Source: Trebonia sp. (GTDB lineage Bacteria; Actinomycetota; Actinomycetes; Streptosporangiales; Streptosporangiaceae). From it: a DNA stretch of 16,386 nt. The position numbers were made by a program, and so were the translations under genes. How positions within the stretch are numbered: the first letter of the stretch is position 1; each line of letters opens with the position of its first letter. The stretch covers positions 1 to 16,386 of the forward strand of contig JASHXJ010000193.1 of assembly GCA_030043595.1 (NCBI GenBank), given 5' to 3'. This document shows, piece by piece, positions 1 through 7,561 of the stretch. The notes beneath the pieces were generated by a model. It saw only the letters and a program-made list of their open reading frames with translations, did not search any database and was not told where the DNA came from.

Positions 1-581
1 GCCTGGCCGCCCATCGCGTCGGTGACGGCGGCGCCCTGGTCGCCGCCTTGGGCGACGTAGCGGGTGTAGCCGAGGCGGCGCATCAGTTCCGCCCACGCTT
101 GCGCGATGCGGCCGGGGTCCCAGCCGGCCTCGTCCGGCTCGGCGGAGAAGCCATAGCCGGGCAGCGAGGGGAGCACCAGGTCGAACGCGTCCTCGGCGGA
201 GCCGCCGTGCGCGGCCGGGTCGGTGAGCGGGCCGATGACCTCGAGCAGCTCAATCACCGAGCCGGGCCAGCCGTGCGTGATGATCAGCGGCAGCGCGTCC
301 GCGTGCGGCGACCTGACGTGGATGAAGTGGATCTCCTCGCCGTCGATCTCGGTCGTGAACTGCGGCAGGGCATTCAGCCTCGCTTCACACTTGCGCCAGT
401 CATAATCAGTCGTCCAATAGCGAGCGAGTTCCTGGATCGTCGCCAGCTGCACGCCCTGCGAGCGGTCTTTGACCAGCTCCCTGGACGGCCAGCGCGCCGC
501 GGTGATGCGCCGCCGCAGGTCGGCGATCGCTTCGCCGGGCATGTCGGCCCGGAAGGGACGGATGCTAGTTCCGCCGGACAT
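1..581 (-). CDS. Epoxide hydrolase with EHN N-terminal domain, partial (C-terminus beyond left edge)
   Basis: About 193 residues are visible, starting at an ATG at 581-579; a G-rich stretch just upstream may be the ribosome binding site. The N-terminus (IRPFRADMPGEAIADLRRRI, then WPSREL) matches the epoxide hydrolase N-terminal domain family. The alpha/beta-hydrolase core follows: the oxyanion-hole motif HGWPGS near residues 103-108, the PGYGFS segment near 141-146, and a nucleophile elbow GGDQG near 179-183, with Asp181 as the expected nucleophile. Family members open epoxides to diols through an Asp ester intermediate; the real substrate is unknown. No signal peptide is seen, so it is cytoplasmic. 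The charge-relay Asp and His lie outside the window, so intactness cannot be checked. The gene lies downstream of, and on the same strand as, a second hydrolase, but 337 nt separate them. Confidence 0.88.
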   Translation of the reverse strand, partial: MSGGTSIRPFRADMPGEAIADLRRRITAARWPSRELVKDRSQGVQLATIQELARYWTTDYDWRKCEARLNALPQFTTEIDGEEIHFIHVRSPHADALPLIITHGWPGSVIELLEVIGPLTDPAAHGGSAEDAFDLVLPSLPGYGFSAEPDEAGWDPGRIAQAWAELMRRLGYTRYVAQGGDQGAAVTDAMGGQ

Positions 582-918
582 AAGCCTGCACCCCCGTACT
601 GGTTGCCGGCGACCAACAGCCCGGACCGGTCGCTCCCCCTCTGGTGTTTGCGGCCAGCGACCTGTCCCCGCACCAGCGGCATCGCTGGCACTGCCTCAGG
701 ATCGCGGACCGCGGGCGTGCCGGGCCCGTGACGTACCAGGTTTGTACCCCGGCCCGCGCCGGGGCAACAACATGCTGTGGACTAGGCGAAGTGCTCGCCG
801 ATCAGCCGGGACAAGAGCAGCGGTGTGCCGCGAGCTGCTCGCCGCAGACCCGGGCGGCGGAGTCCTTCAGGAAGCCGTTCTCGCCGTAAGGGCGGCGAAG
901 TTGAACTTACGTCCCCGG
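582..918. other. Intergenic stretch between two hydrolase genes, with two hairpins
   Basis: No convincing gene is seen in these 337 bases; the open frames here lack recognisable motifs and overlap the flanking genes antisense. Two perfect inverted repeats are visible. The first is 747-753 with 758-764 (7 bp arms CCCCGGC/GCCGGGG, 4-nt loop). The second is 881-886 with 893-898 (6 bp arms TCGCCG/CGGCGA, 6-nt loop), about 20 nt past the stop of the downstream-reading hydrolase gene at 919. Either could end the transcript of that gene, but neither is followed by a T-tract on the minus strand. Confidence 0.4.
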
Positions 919-1800
919 TCAGTTCCTGGCCGGCAGGGCGGGGGCGAAAAAGTCGATGAGCAACTGGTTGACGCGCTCGTGCTCGTCGTGATGGACCCAG
1001 TGCGAGGCGTCGGGCAGGCGCTCGACGCGGTCGAGGCTAGGCACATCGTCGCGGTCGGGCTCGGCTAGTTCCTCGCCAAGGTAGCGATCCCGCTGCCCCC
1101 AGATGACCAGGGTAGGTGCCTTGACCGGGCGAAGCGCCGCTTCGGCCTGCTTGGGCGAGGTTCGCACCGAGGAGCGGTAGTAGTTGATCATCCCGGTTGC
1201 CGCGCCCGGCTGGGACCACGCCTCGATGTAGCGTTCGGTCTCCTCCGGCGTGTAGGCCGGGCGGGCATCGCGCAGGAAGTGCCGGAAAAACCGCCAGTGG
1301 TCGGCGTGCACGACGGTTTCGGGCAGCTCCGGGAGGTCGAAGAAAAAGAAGTACCAGGACTTGCGGAGCTGGCCCGGGTGGTGCAGTCCCTGCGAGAGCT
1401 TCCGCGGGTGGGCTGCATTGAGGATGGCCAGCCGGTCCACGACCTCGGGGTGGTTCATCGCGGTGGCCCAGGCGATGGATCCTCCCCAGTCGTGACCGGC
1501 CAGCAGGGCGGACTTGGCGCCGCGCTCGTGGATCAGACCGCGGATGTCGGCGGCCAGCTTGCCGATATCGTAGGCCGCGACGCCGTCCGGCTTCGATGAC
1601 AGGTTATAGCCGCGCGTATCAGGCGCGACGACCCGGAATCCTGCCGCCGCCAGCGGTTCGATCTGCTGCCGCCACCCGTACCAGAACTCTGGGAAGCCGT
1701 GCAGCAGGACTATCAACGGCCCCTCGCCGGCTTCCCTGTAATGCAGCCGCTGGTCGCCGATCTCGGCGTAGCCTTCACGAACTTCGCTGCCTCGGTCCAT
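919..1800 (-). CDS. Alpha/beta-fold hydrolase, soluble epoxide hydrolase type
   Basis: A 293-residue cytoplasmic protein with the full set of epoxide hydrolase features: HGFPE (34-38), DTRGYNLSSKP (61-71), nucleophile elbow GHDWGG with Asp104, lid-domain tyrosines (Tyr150 in SWYFFFF and Tyr207/208 in MINYYR), acid residue Asp238 in WGQRDRY, and base His267 in ASHWVHHD. The family also includes haloalkane dehalogenase relatives. The HGFPE motif and the lid tyrosines favour epoxide hydrolase, since the tyrosines activate the epoxide oxygen. I chose the ATG at 1800 over an in-frame GTG at 1821 because a GGGGGG run sits 8-9 nt before the ATG. The length is normal for the family. It shares strand and chemistry with the partial gene at 1-581. 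Substrate unknown. Confidence 0.9.
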   Translation of the reverse strand: MDRGSEVREGYAEIGDQRLHYREAGEGPLIVLLHGFPEFWYGWRQQIEPLAAAGFRVVAPDTRGYNLSSKPDGVAAYDIGKLAADIRGLIHERGAKSALLAGHDWGGSIAWATAMNHPEVVDRLAILNAAHPRKLSQGLHHPGQLRKSWYFFFFDLPELPETVVHADHWRFFRHFLRDARPAYTPEETERYIEAWSQPGAATGMINYYRSSVRTSPKQAEAALRPVKAPTLVIWGQRDRYLGEELAEPDRDDVPSLDRVERLPDASHWVHHDEHERVNQLLIDFFAPALPARN

Positions 1801-2016
1801 CCTGATCGCCCCCCGTGGCACTAGCCTGTTCTAAGCCCGAGACCATGCCCGCGAACGGGCTGCCTGAACCCCCGCGGGGCCAGCCGGGTTCCGGCAGGGA
1901 CCAGGTACGCCGCCAGGCTGCCGTTCTGGTCGCAACGCCACCGGCTGCTGCACTGGCTCCGCTGTGTTAGGCCGCACCTGTGACGCCCCTGTGTCAAACG
2001 GCGCACCGGAACGCCA

Positions 2017-2045
2017 AGGCCGCCGTCCCTGCGGGGCGGCGGCCT
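2017..2045 (-). terminator. Hairpin terminator of the CHAP hydrolase gene
   Basis: Arms 2017-2029 and 2033-2045 pair at 12 of 13 positions around a 3-nt loop, starting 24 nt past the stop codon at 2070. The T-tract on the minus strand is weak, as is common in high-GC actinobacteria. Confidence 0.6.
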
Positions 2046-2069
2046 CAGCGGCTTACTTACGGGCCGGGC

Positions 2070-4136
2070 TTACGGGCATTCCGGGACCACCGGGCCATTG
2101 GAGTCCGTCCACAGCCAGGCGTCGGAGTAGTAGTAGCCGTCGGTGGACAGGTCCCAGATCGACTCGGTGCCGTAGGGGCCGGTGATTGACTGGCCGTTGA
2201 CATAGCAGGCGATCTGGACGTCGGAGCCCGCCGGGCGGGCCGGGCCCGCCGAGTAGGCGTTGCTCGGGCCGGTGTGGCCAGAGTCCCCTCCAGTGGCCTG
2301 CGAGACCACCGTGACGGTTTTCAGGTCGCACGTCGGCACGACCGGGCTGTTGGAGCCCGTCCACAGCCAGGCGTCGCTGTAGTAGTAACCGTCATCGCCC
2401 AGGTCCCATGCGGTCTCGGTGCCGTAGGGGCCGGTGATTGACTGGCCATTGACGTAGCAGACGATGTAGATCGGCGAGCCGGCCGCGTGCGTGGGGCCCG
2501 CGGGGTAGGAGTTGGCCGGACCCGTGTGACCGGAGTCGCCGCCGGTCGCCTGCGAGACCACGGTGACCTCAACACCGGTGTTGTACCCCGTCGGGGCCGG
2601 TGCCGGAGTCGGGACGCTCGCCGTGGTGCCGTAGAAGTACTGGCCCCAGTTGGTGCCCTTGCTGTTCTCCGCCCCGACCTGGAACGTGTACTCGGTGCCG
2701 GCCCTCAAGCCGCCCACCGTCACCGACGTGGTACCGGCACCCACCGAGGGGCCGGCGGTCCAGGCGCTGGTGCCGGTGACCCGGTACTGGGTCACGAAGC
2801 TCGCTACGTTGTCGGCGGTGTTCGTCCAGGCCAGCGCGGCGGCAGTCTCGCTCGTCGCCGTCACGCGCGCGTTGGTCACCTGGGAGGCCAGCACCTGCGG
2901 GGTGCTGCCCGTCGCGTACGCCGACCAGCGGGTGCCCGCGATGTTGTTCGCGCCAACCTGGAAGGTGTACGACTCGCCGGGGATCAGGCCGCCGATCGTC
3001 ACCGACCTGGTGCCAGAGCCGACGGACGGCCCGGCCTGCCAGGCGCCGGAGCCGAGCTTGTACTGGGTGAGGAACTGGGTCTCGTTACTGGTGGCCTCCC
3101 CCCAGGAGATCGTCGCGTCCCGCGCGGCCATGGCCGGCCTGCCGATGGTCGGCTCGGCCGGGATGGGCACGGTCTTAACCGTCAGGTACGCCGACCACCT
3201 GGTGCCCTTGGCGTTGTTGGCACCGACCTGGAACGTGTATGTCGTTCCGGTCTTCAGCCCGCCCACCGAGACCGACGTGGCGCCGGCCGGGGCAGATGGC
3301 CCGGCCTGCCAGGCGCCGTTGCCGATCTTGTACTGCGTCAGGTACTGGCCAACGTCGTTGGCGGAGTCCGTCCAGTGCAACACCGCGCTGGATCCGGTGA
3401 CCGAAGAGGCGCTCAGGCTCTCCGGCTCGGCCGGGATGGTAAGCGGTGCGAAGTGCACCCAGTCGAAGCTGGTGAAGTATCCCGAGTCGTAGCTCCAGTT
3501 GGCGCCGTTGGCCGACACGGTGATTGCGTTGTAGCCATCGTCGGTGTCTGGCGCGTTCTCCTCCATCACCGTGATCTTCCAGCCGCTGCTCGTGGCGGCG
3601 ACGCCGGTCACGACGGCGACATGAGAATCATCGCCGTCCTGGCCATAGGCGCCGGTTCCCTTCCACATGCTGATGATGTCGCCGGCCGACGGCAGAGTCT
3701 TCGTCCCGGAGGACACCAGGGGAATCGACGTGTGCTGATTGTGTACGGAGAGGGCGAAGTTACCCCCGACCAGGTTGTCGCCTGGCGCGTCGGAGTCATC
3801 GATCGGCGCGAGCTGGTGAGCGTCCCACAGGAACCGGTTCGCCAACTCAGTGCATTGGAAGCCGTAGTCGGATGTCTCGAACGGCGGGACGCTGAAGTCG
3901 CCGCCCTCCGGGCCGCACGCCCACACGTTGTCCAGGTTCGCTCCCAGGGCCCTTCCCGTGGAAGGGTCGACCTGCTTGCAGAACCCGGAACTGGTGCCGT
4001 ACGTGGAACTGACCGCCAGCGCCGGGGTCGCGTCCACCACCACCGCCACCACCGGCAGCGCGATGCCGGCCGCCGCAACCGCCGCCGCTACCCGCCAGCG
4101 GGACCGGATTCCCCGGCCCCGGATGATCTCTCGCAT
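2070..4136 (-). CDS. Secreted CHAP-domain peptidoglycan hydrolase with three FN3 and two SH3-like C-terminal repeats
   Basis: A 688-residue exported protein. Residues 1-41 form a signal peptide: a basic start (MREIIRGRGIRSRWR), a hydrophobic core and a likely cut after TPALA. A CHAP domain spans about 75-231: Cys95 in FQCTELANRF, His172 in SHVAVVTG and Glu192/Glu193/Asn194 in VMEEN are the expected papain-like catalytic set. CHAP enzymes cut amide or peptide bonds in peptidoglycan. Three fibronectin type III domains follow (about 233-322, 323-413, 416-506), sharing motifs such as TQYK, AWQAGPS and YTFQVGANN, then a Pro/Ala linker and two 84-residue repeats (from 524 and 608) with the VNGQSITGPYGTE...YYYSDAWLWT pattern of actinobacterial SH3-like wall-binding modules. 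I chose the ATG at 4136, not the upstream in-frame start at 4322, because GAGGGAG precedes it by 4 nt and the signal peptide starts there. The gene is single, followed by a hairpin. Confidence 0.92.
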   Translation of the reverse strand: MREIIRGRGIRSRWRVAAAVAAAGIALPVVAVVVDATPALAVSSTYGTSSGFCKQVDPSTGRALGANLDNVWACGPEGGDFSVPPFETSDYGFQCTELANRFLWDAHQLAPIDDSDAPGDNLVGGNFALSVHNQHTSIPLVSSGTKTLPSAGDIISMWKGTGAYGQDGDDSHVAVVTGVAATSSGWKITVMEENAPDTDDGYNAITVSANGANWSYDSGYFTSFDWVHFAPLTIPAEPESLSASSVTGSSAVLHWTDSANDVGQYLTQYKIGNGAWQAGPSAPAGATSVSVGGLKTGTTYTFQVGANNAKGTRWSAYLTVKTVPIPAEPTIGRPAMAARDATISWGEATSNETQFLTQYKLGSGAWQAGPSVGSGTRSVTIGGLIPGESYTFQVGANNIAGTRWSAYATGSTPQVLASQVTNARVTATSETAAALAWTNTADNVASFVTQYRVTGTSAWTAGPSVGAGTTSVTVGGLRAGTEYTFQVGAENSKGTNWGQYFYGTTASVPTPAPAPTGYNTGVEVTVVSQATGGDSGHTGPANSYPAGPTHAAGSPIYIVCYVNGQSITGPYGTETAWDLGDDGYYYSDAWLWTGSNSPVVPTCDLKTVTVVSQATGGDSGHTGPSNAYSAGPARPAGSDVQIACYVNGQSITGPYGTESIWDLSTDGYYYSDAWLWTDSNGPVVPECP
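2073..2567 (-). repeat. Tandem duplication of an 84-codon SH3-like module
   Basis: Two adjacent copies (coding order 2567 to about 2316, then 2315 to 2073) encode modules that both begin VTVVSQATGGDSGHTGP and both contain VNGQSITGPYGTE and DGYYYSDAWLWT. By eye roughly four-fifths of the residues match, and long nucleotide stretches are identical. This points to a fairly recent internal duplication. The role is probably wall or glycan binding. Confidence 0.85.
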
Positions 4137-4160
4137 GCTGCTCCCTCGCACGTGTTCCAG

Positions 4161-4186
4161 TCGTATCGCTAGATACGACGTATACG
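4161..4186. promoter_or_regulatory. Candidate operator: 7-bp inverted repeat plus CGTATACG palindrome
   Basis: TCGTATC at 4161-4167 and GATACGA at 4172-4178 form a perfect inverted repeat around GCTA, directly followed by the self-complementary CGTATACG at 4179-4186. It lies 25-50 nt upstream of the CHAP hydrolase start, where it would overlap a promoter or leader. The regulator is unknown. Confidence 0.45.
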
Positions 4187-4210
4187 CGGGGGAGAATGAT
4201 GCGGTTTGGG

Positions 4211-4230
4211 TGTCCGAGGTTGTCCGAGGT
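4211..4230. repeat. 10-bp perfect tandem direct repeat
   Basis: TGTCCGAGGT occurs twice in immediate succession (4211-4220 and 4221-4230) in the divergent promoter region, between the two palindrome clusters. One helical turn per unit would suit a protein-binding site; it could also be a chance slippage product. Confidence 0.5.
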
Positions 4231-4269
4231 TTCCACCTGACCGGGCGGACGGCCGGCAGAACCTTCTTC

Positions 4270-4297
4270 GTACGTAATACGTATCGTGGAACACGAT
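4270..4297. promoter_or_regulatory. Second palindrome cluster, TACGTA/ATACGTAT and ATCGTG-CACGAT
   Basis: TACGTA (4271-4276), ATACGTAT (4277-4284) and the inverted repeat ATCGTG (4283-4288) with CACGAT (4292-4297) are packed together. The CGTAT/ATACG word is shared with the cluster about 100 nt closer to the CHAP gene, which suggests one DNA-binding protein contacting both. The role is inferred only from the pattern and position. Confidence 0.4.
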
Positions 4298-4543
4298 GCC
4301 CGGTTCTCGCCAACAAAGCCACTGGGGGATTAGTCCCTCGTCCAGCGGCGCGACTGCCCGGCCGGAATTAACCGAAACGTGCTTCTCGCATCATTGCCGC
4401 AGCGTTGGCCATGCGATAGCGGATGCTTGACCCCTGGTCGCTGGGTTTTCGCGCTTGCTGGCCAGGCGCTACAACTATCCATGCCCCGTTCAGGCTGATT
4501 AACATCGCATTGGAGCTGTACGAGCAGGGAAAGGGCGTGCCTC

Positions 4544-5692
4544 GTGCGCACATCAAAGCTTGCCGGAACCGCTCTTGCCGTAGGGGTCTTCTGCCTGCTC
4601 GTGGCTGGGGGAATCGGCGGAACCGGCTCGGCGCAGGCGGCAGTCCCGTCCGTTCGGCCCGCCGTCACCTCGTTCAGCATCCTCGGAAACCTGAACGGCG
4701 TCGCCGCTGCCTCGGCCAGCGCCGCCTGGGCCGTTGGCGGCGCCGTTGGCTGCGGCAACCAGTGCACGCTGCTCCTGCAGTGGAACGGCACGCGATGGAC
4801 GCAGGTGAAGAGCCCGCGCCCGGTGAGCGGCATGCTGAACGCGGTATACGCGGCCTCGGAAGACGACGTCTGGGCGGTCGGCTGCACTGTCAACGGCGAC
4901 CAACCCGGGAACGTCCTGGTCATGCACTGGAATGGCAGGGCATGGAGCTGGCAGAAAGACGTGCCAGACGTCCCCGGCTGCCTGCTCAGCGTGGCGGGCT
5001 CCGGGAACAACGTCTGGGCGGTCGGGGGGACCGCGGGATTCCACGGCGGAGACTATCTCCCGCTGGTCCTGCACAGGACGGGCAACCGCTGGTACCTGGT
5101 TCCGACCGCTGTGTCCGAGGTCAACCTGAACACTGTCGTGGCGACAGGAGCAAATACCGCGTGGGCGGGCGGCCAGGGGAATGCCTACCCCCTTGACAGC
5201 GTGCTGTTGCGCTGGAGTGGCGCCATGTGGCAGCCCGTGTCCTTCCCGCTCGAGGGTCTCGAATACTACCTGTCCGCAATCGCCGTAGGGCCGTCCGGCA
5301 CCATGCTGGCTGTCGGGTACCGTTACCACCACGGTAGCGTCATCGTCCCCTATGGGATCAGCATGCGGTGGAACGGCAAGACCTGGGAAACGGTAGCCGT
5401 TCCCTATCCCAAGGACCGGTCTCTGTCCGCGGTCGCTTTCATTCCCGGCGGTACCGCATGGGCGGTGGGCGGGGTAGGCCCGAACGACATTAACAACACC
5501 ACGCTCATCCTGCGCTGGACGGGAACGGCCTGGGTCCGGGTCTGGAGCCCGAACGTCGACCGTAACGGAGCCCTGGCGGGCGTCGCCGCGACATCGGCCA
5601 GCAACGCCTGGGCGGTCGGTGAATATATCGCCAGCACCAACGGCGACCCGTACACCCTGATCCTGCACTGGAACGGCAAGAGCTGGAACTGA
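4544..5692 (+). CDS. Secreted seven-bladed beta-propeller-like protein
   Basis: A 382-residue protein. It starts at GTG 4544, with an AAGGG ribosome binding site 8 nt before it, and opens with a signal peptide (MRTSKLAGTALAVGVFCLLV, likely cut after GSAQAA near residue 32). The rest consists of seven repeats of 48-51 residues beginning near 50, 98, 147, 195, 243, 294 and 344. Each has the form L-x-x-V-A...AWAVG...L-x-L-x-W-N-G-x-x-W. The last repeat ends at WNGKSWN, and the missing final strand can be supplied by the segment just after the signal peptide (PAVTSFSILGN), the usual velcro closure of a propeller. No catalytic motif, lipobox or anchor is seen, so the role (binding, adhesion or a partner protein) is unknown. 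It is divergent from the CHAP hydrolase gene and may share control with it. Confidence 0.85.
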   Translation: MRTSKLAGTALAVGVFCLLVAGGIGGTGSAQAAVPSVRPAVTSFSILGNLNGVAAASASAAWAVGGAVGCGNQCTLLLQWNGTRWTQVKSPRPVSGMLNAVYAASEDDVWAVGCTVNGDQPGNVLVMHWNGRAWSWQKDVPDVPGCLLSVAGSGNNVWAVGGTAGFHGGDYLPLVLHRTGNRWYLVPTAVSEVNLNTVVATGANTAWAGGQGNAYPLDSVLLRWSGAMWQPVSFPLEGLEYYLSAIAVGPSGTMLAVGYRYHHGSVIVPYGISMRWNGKTWETVAVPYPKDRSLSAVAFIPGGTAWAVGGVGPNDINNTTLILRWTGTAWVRVWSPNVDRNGALAGVAATSASNAWAVGEYIASTNGDPYTLILHWNGKSWN

Positions 5693-6116
5693 GCAGGGGC
5701 AGCTCCGACGTGCCGATCCTGATGACCACTCGGGGCCCTGTCGCCGGGCCGGGATCACGAGGCCGATGCCGGGTCGCCGGCGGGACGGTCGCTTCTAGCC
5801 CCCAGCGGGCCTGCACGTCGGGCAGGTCCATCACCGCGGCGTGAGCGGCTGAAGACTCCGTTGATACTGCGCATGGCTCTCGCGTCCCCACCAGCGCCGC
5901 GAAACGGCTGGCCGCGCGCTGCTGATCGCCCGGCATGACGTGCCCGTACACGGTCAAGGTGAGTGACCCTGGCGTGCCCGAAAGTGTGAAAGTTGAGTCA
6001 GTATGTGCTCCGATTCATCAGTCGTGGCGTCGTATCGGGGAGAACAGTGTGCTCTGGCGGCTGATCGCCAGCATCCACCCCGGGGTTCGGGTGACATCAA
6101 GAGGAGGCAATACAGC
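5693..6116. other. Intergenic stretch with an integrase relic and the leader of the Ig-domain gene
   Basis: This 424-base gap has no intact gene. The middle (about 5880-5990) holds the decayed end of a tyrosine recombinase on the minus strand, listed separately. The right end holds the leader of the Ig-domain gene with a strong GAGGAGG at 6101-6107. A loose GC-rich hairpin (GGCCC and GGGCC near 5733-5750) follows the propeller gene and might end its transcript. No tRNA or clear attachment-site repeat was seen. Confidence 0.5.
5880..5990 (-). pseudogene. Relic of the C-terminus of a tyrosine recombinase / phage-type integrase
   Basis: Read on the minus strand, 5979-5962 encodes GHARVT. After skipping one base (5961), 5960 to about 5886 encodes TLTVYGHVMPGDQQRAASRF, followed by AALVG. 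Joined, this is the classic end of tyrosine recombinases: the L-G-H-A-x-V-T-x-T-L-x-x-Y-G-H-V-x-P block, with the catalytic Tyr in VYGHVMPG. The two halves are in different frames, and nothing upstream matches the catalytic Arg/His boxes, so the gene is frameshifted and truncated. It is evidence of a former mobile element. A chance match is unlikely because both sides of the frameshift agree with the family. Confidence 0.7.
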
Positions 6117-7541
6117 ATGAATCTGAGCTGGCCAGATAGGGCCGTGGGGAAGGCTATGTGCCGCAGTGCCGCACGAGTCTTGGCCGTCGGGGCCACGGCC
6201 GTGACGCTCGCGGGGGCTGCGGCGATGGTTGCCCCGGCCGTCAGCGCGATGGCGGCGACGCACACCGTCAAGCACGCGACCACCACGACGATGTCAGCTG
6301 TGTCCGGTTATGTTGGCACCAAGGTGACGCTGTCCGCGAAGGTTAAGGGCGGCACGTTGCCTAAGGGAACGGTCAAGTTCGCCTGGGGTGGCAAGACGCT
6401 GTGCTCGGCAACTCTGTCGAACGGCACCGCGAGCTGTGGCCACGTGTTCGGCGCCGTTGGCTCCCTCCGCGTTGAGGCCGAATACGCGGGCAACGCTACC
6501 CACAAAGCCTCGACTGGTGTGGCGACGGTAAAGGTGCTGGCGCTGAAGACCTCGGTCAAGGTCACCGCGTCTCCGGCTGCCGCCACCACGGGCAAGGCCA
6601 TGACGTTCACCGCGGTCGTGTCGCCCTCGGCGGCGACCGGCACCGTCACCTTCTCCGACGCTGCTGGCAAGCTGGGCACCGCGAAGGTGGTTGCCGGGAA
6701 GGCATCCCTTAAGTACACCTGGAACGCGGGCGGCTCTTACACAGTGACCGCTGCGTACGGCGGCGACGCGAAGGACCTGCGCTCGAGCGGCAGCACCACG
6801 GTGACCGTGGCCGCGGTGTACGCCACCACCACGGTGATCACCATAGACGCTGATGCCAATTCGCCCACCCTGAACTGGGAGACGGCCGGGAACGTTACGG
6901 TGCCTTTCACCGTGAAGAACAACACTCCTGGCGGCCCGGCGCCGACTGGGACCGTCACGATCTCTGACCCGCCCGACATCCCGGACCAGCCCGCGAACCC
7001 CGCCTTTACCGGCTGCAGCGGCAAGCTCACCCCGGGGGCCAACGGCACCAGCACCGGGGAGTGCACAGTCGCCACCCCGACTGAAGCCTGGGGCTTCGTG
7101 CTGATGCGCGCGACTTACAACCCCAGCACCTCCGGGTTCATCACGTCGAACACGGGCGACACTGAGTACAAGATCATCAACCTCATGGTCACGGGGACGT
7201 CCGTCGCCCCTGCCGCGGCAACGGCCGGCACGCCGGTGACGCTGATCGCGACGGTCCTGCCGGCCGGCCCGGCCGCCGCCTCCGCGAACACCGCGGGCGG
7301 CAACCTCCTCGCTGCCTACAGCGAGACCGGCGGCGACCTCGTGAGCTTCACGGCTGGCGGCACCGCGATCGCGGGCTGCACCGACGTGGCGCTCCTGTGG
7401 AATGCCACGACCCTGGAAAACTACGCGGAGTGCACCACGACCCTTGCCGCTGGCTCGTACGACGTCGCGGCGGTCTTCTCCGGTGACGAGTACGCCGCAA
7501 CCTCCACCGGCACCGAGACCCTCGTGGTTGCCGGCGGCTGA
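6117..7541 (+). CDS. Secreted multi-domain Ig-like repeat protein
   Basis: A 474-residue exported protein. The ATG at 6117 is chosen because GAGGAGG lies 9 nt upstream and a signal peptide follows (basic residues, then VLAVGATAVTLAGAAAMVAP, cut near AMAA at 46-47). An in-frame upstream start at 6003 gives no export signal. Four bacterial Ig-like beta-sandwich units follow, at about 52-141, 145-231, 236-358 and 360-471, with repeated features such as GTVTF, a Y-x-G-D/N turn and a closing TVTV strand. Units 1, 3 and 4 each hold one Cys pair (96/107, 300/316, 421/439), which would suit disulfides outside the cell. There is no LPXTG motif, transmembrane tail or enzyme motif, so it is probably a released or loosely wall-bound structural or adhesion protein. 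It is a single gene, ending in a strong terminator. Confidence 0.85.
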   Translation: MNLSWPDRAVGKAMCRSAARVLAVGATAVTLAGAAAMVAPAVSAMAATHTVKHATTTTMSAVSGYVGTKVTLSAKVKGGTLPKGTVKFAWGGKTLCSATLSNGTASCGHVFGAVGSLRVEAEYAGNATHKASTGVATVKVLALKTSVKVTASPAAATTGKAMTFTAVVSPSAATGTVTFSDAAGKLGTAKVVAGKASLKYTWNAGGSYTVTAAYGGDAKDLRSSGSTTVTVAAVYATTTVITIDADANSPTLNWETAGNVTVPFTVKNNTPGGPAPTGTVTISDPPDIPDQPANPAFTGCSGKLTPGANGTSTGECTVATPTEAWGFVLMRATYNPSTSGFITSNTGDTEYKIINLMVTGTSVAPAAATAGTPVTLIATVLPAGPAAASANTAGGNLLAAYSETGGDLVSFTAGGTAIAGCTDVALLWNATTLENYAECTTTLAAGSYDVAAVFSGDEYAATSTGTETLVVAGG

Positions 7542-7561
7542 CCCGTCAGCCAGATATTCAG

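Larger units (their letters stand above)
4137..4543. other. Divergent promoter region between the CHAP hydrolase and propeller genes
   Basis: This 407-base stretch must hold promoters for both divergent genes. It has no credible coding frame: the upstream extension of the CHAP frame to 4322 has no export or domain signal. It is more AT-rich than its neighbours and carries the palindromes and direct repeat listed separately. I could not fix a -35/-10 pair with confidence on either strand. A ydaO-type c-di-AMP riboswitch, common before actinobacterial wall hydrolase genes, was looked for on the minus strand and not recognised. Confidence 0.6.

Noticed and set aside
469..1068. 199-codon plus-strand frame between the two hydrolase genes
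   Set aside because: It overlaps both minus-strand hydrolase genes, has no motif and no good ribosome binding site.
2487..4172. Long plus-strand open frame (561 codons) antisense to the CHAP hydrolase gene
   Set aside because: It has low-complexity Arg/Gly/Val-rich translation, no motif and no ribosome binding site. The minus frame has a signal peptide, CHAP, FN3 and SH3-like domains, so this is a GC-bias shadow.
4137..4400. c-di-AMP (ydaO-type) riboswitch upstream of the CHAP hydrolase
   Set aside because: Such riboswitches often precede actinobacterial wall hydrolase genes, but the minus-strand leader lacks the conserved riboswitch segments I know; only DNA palindromes are visible.
4427..4480. 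TTGACC and TACAAC words as a promoter for the propeller gene
   Set aside because: The spacing between candidate -35 and -10 words (37 nt, or 9 nt from TTGCTG) does not fit a sigma-70 promoter.
4553..5758. 401-codon minus-strand frame antisense to the propeller gene
   Set aside because: It has Pro/Arg/Gly-rich composition with no family features, while the plus frame has a signal peptide and seven regular repeats.
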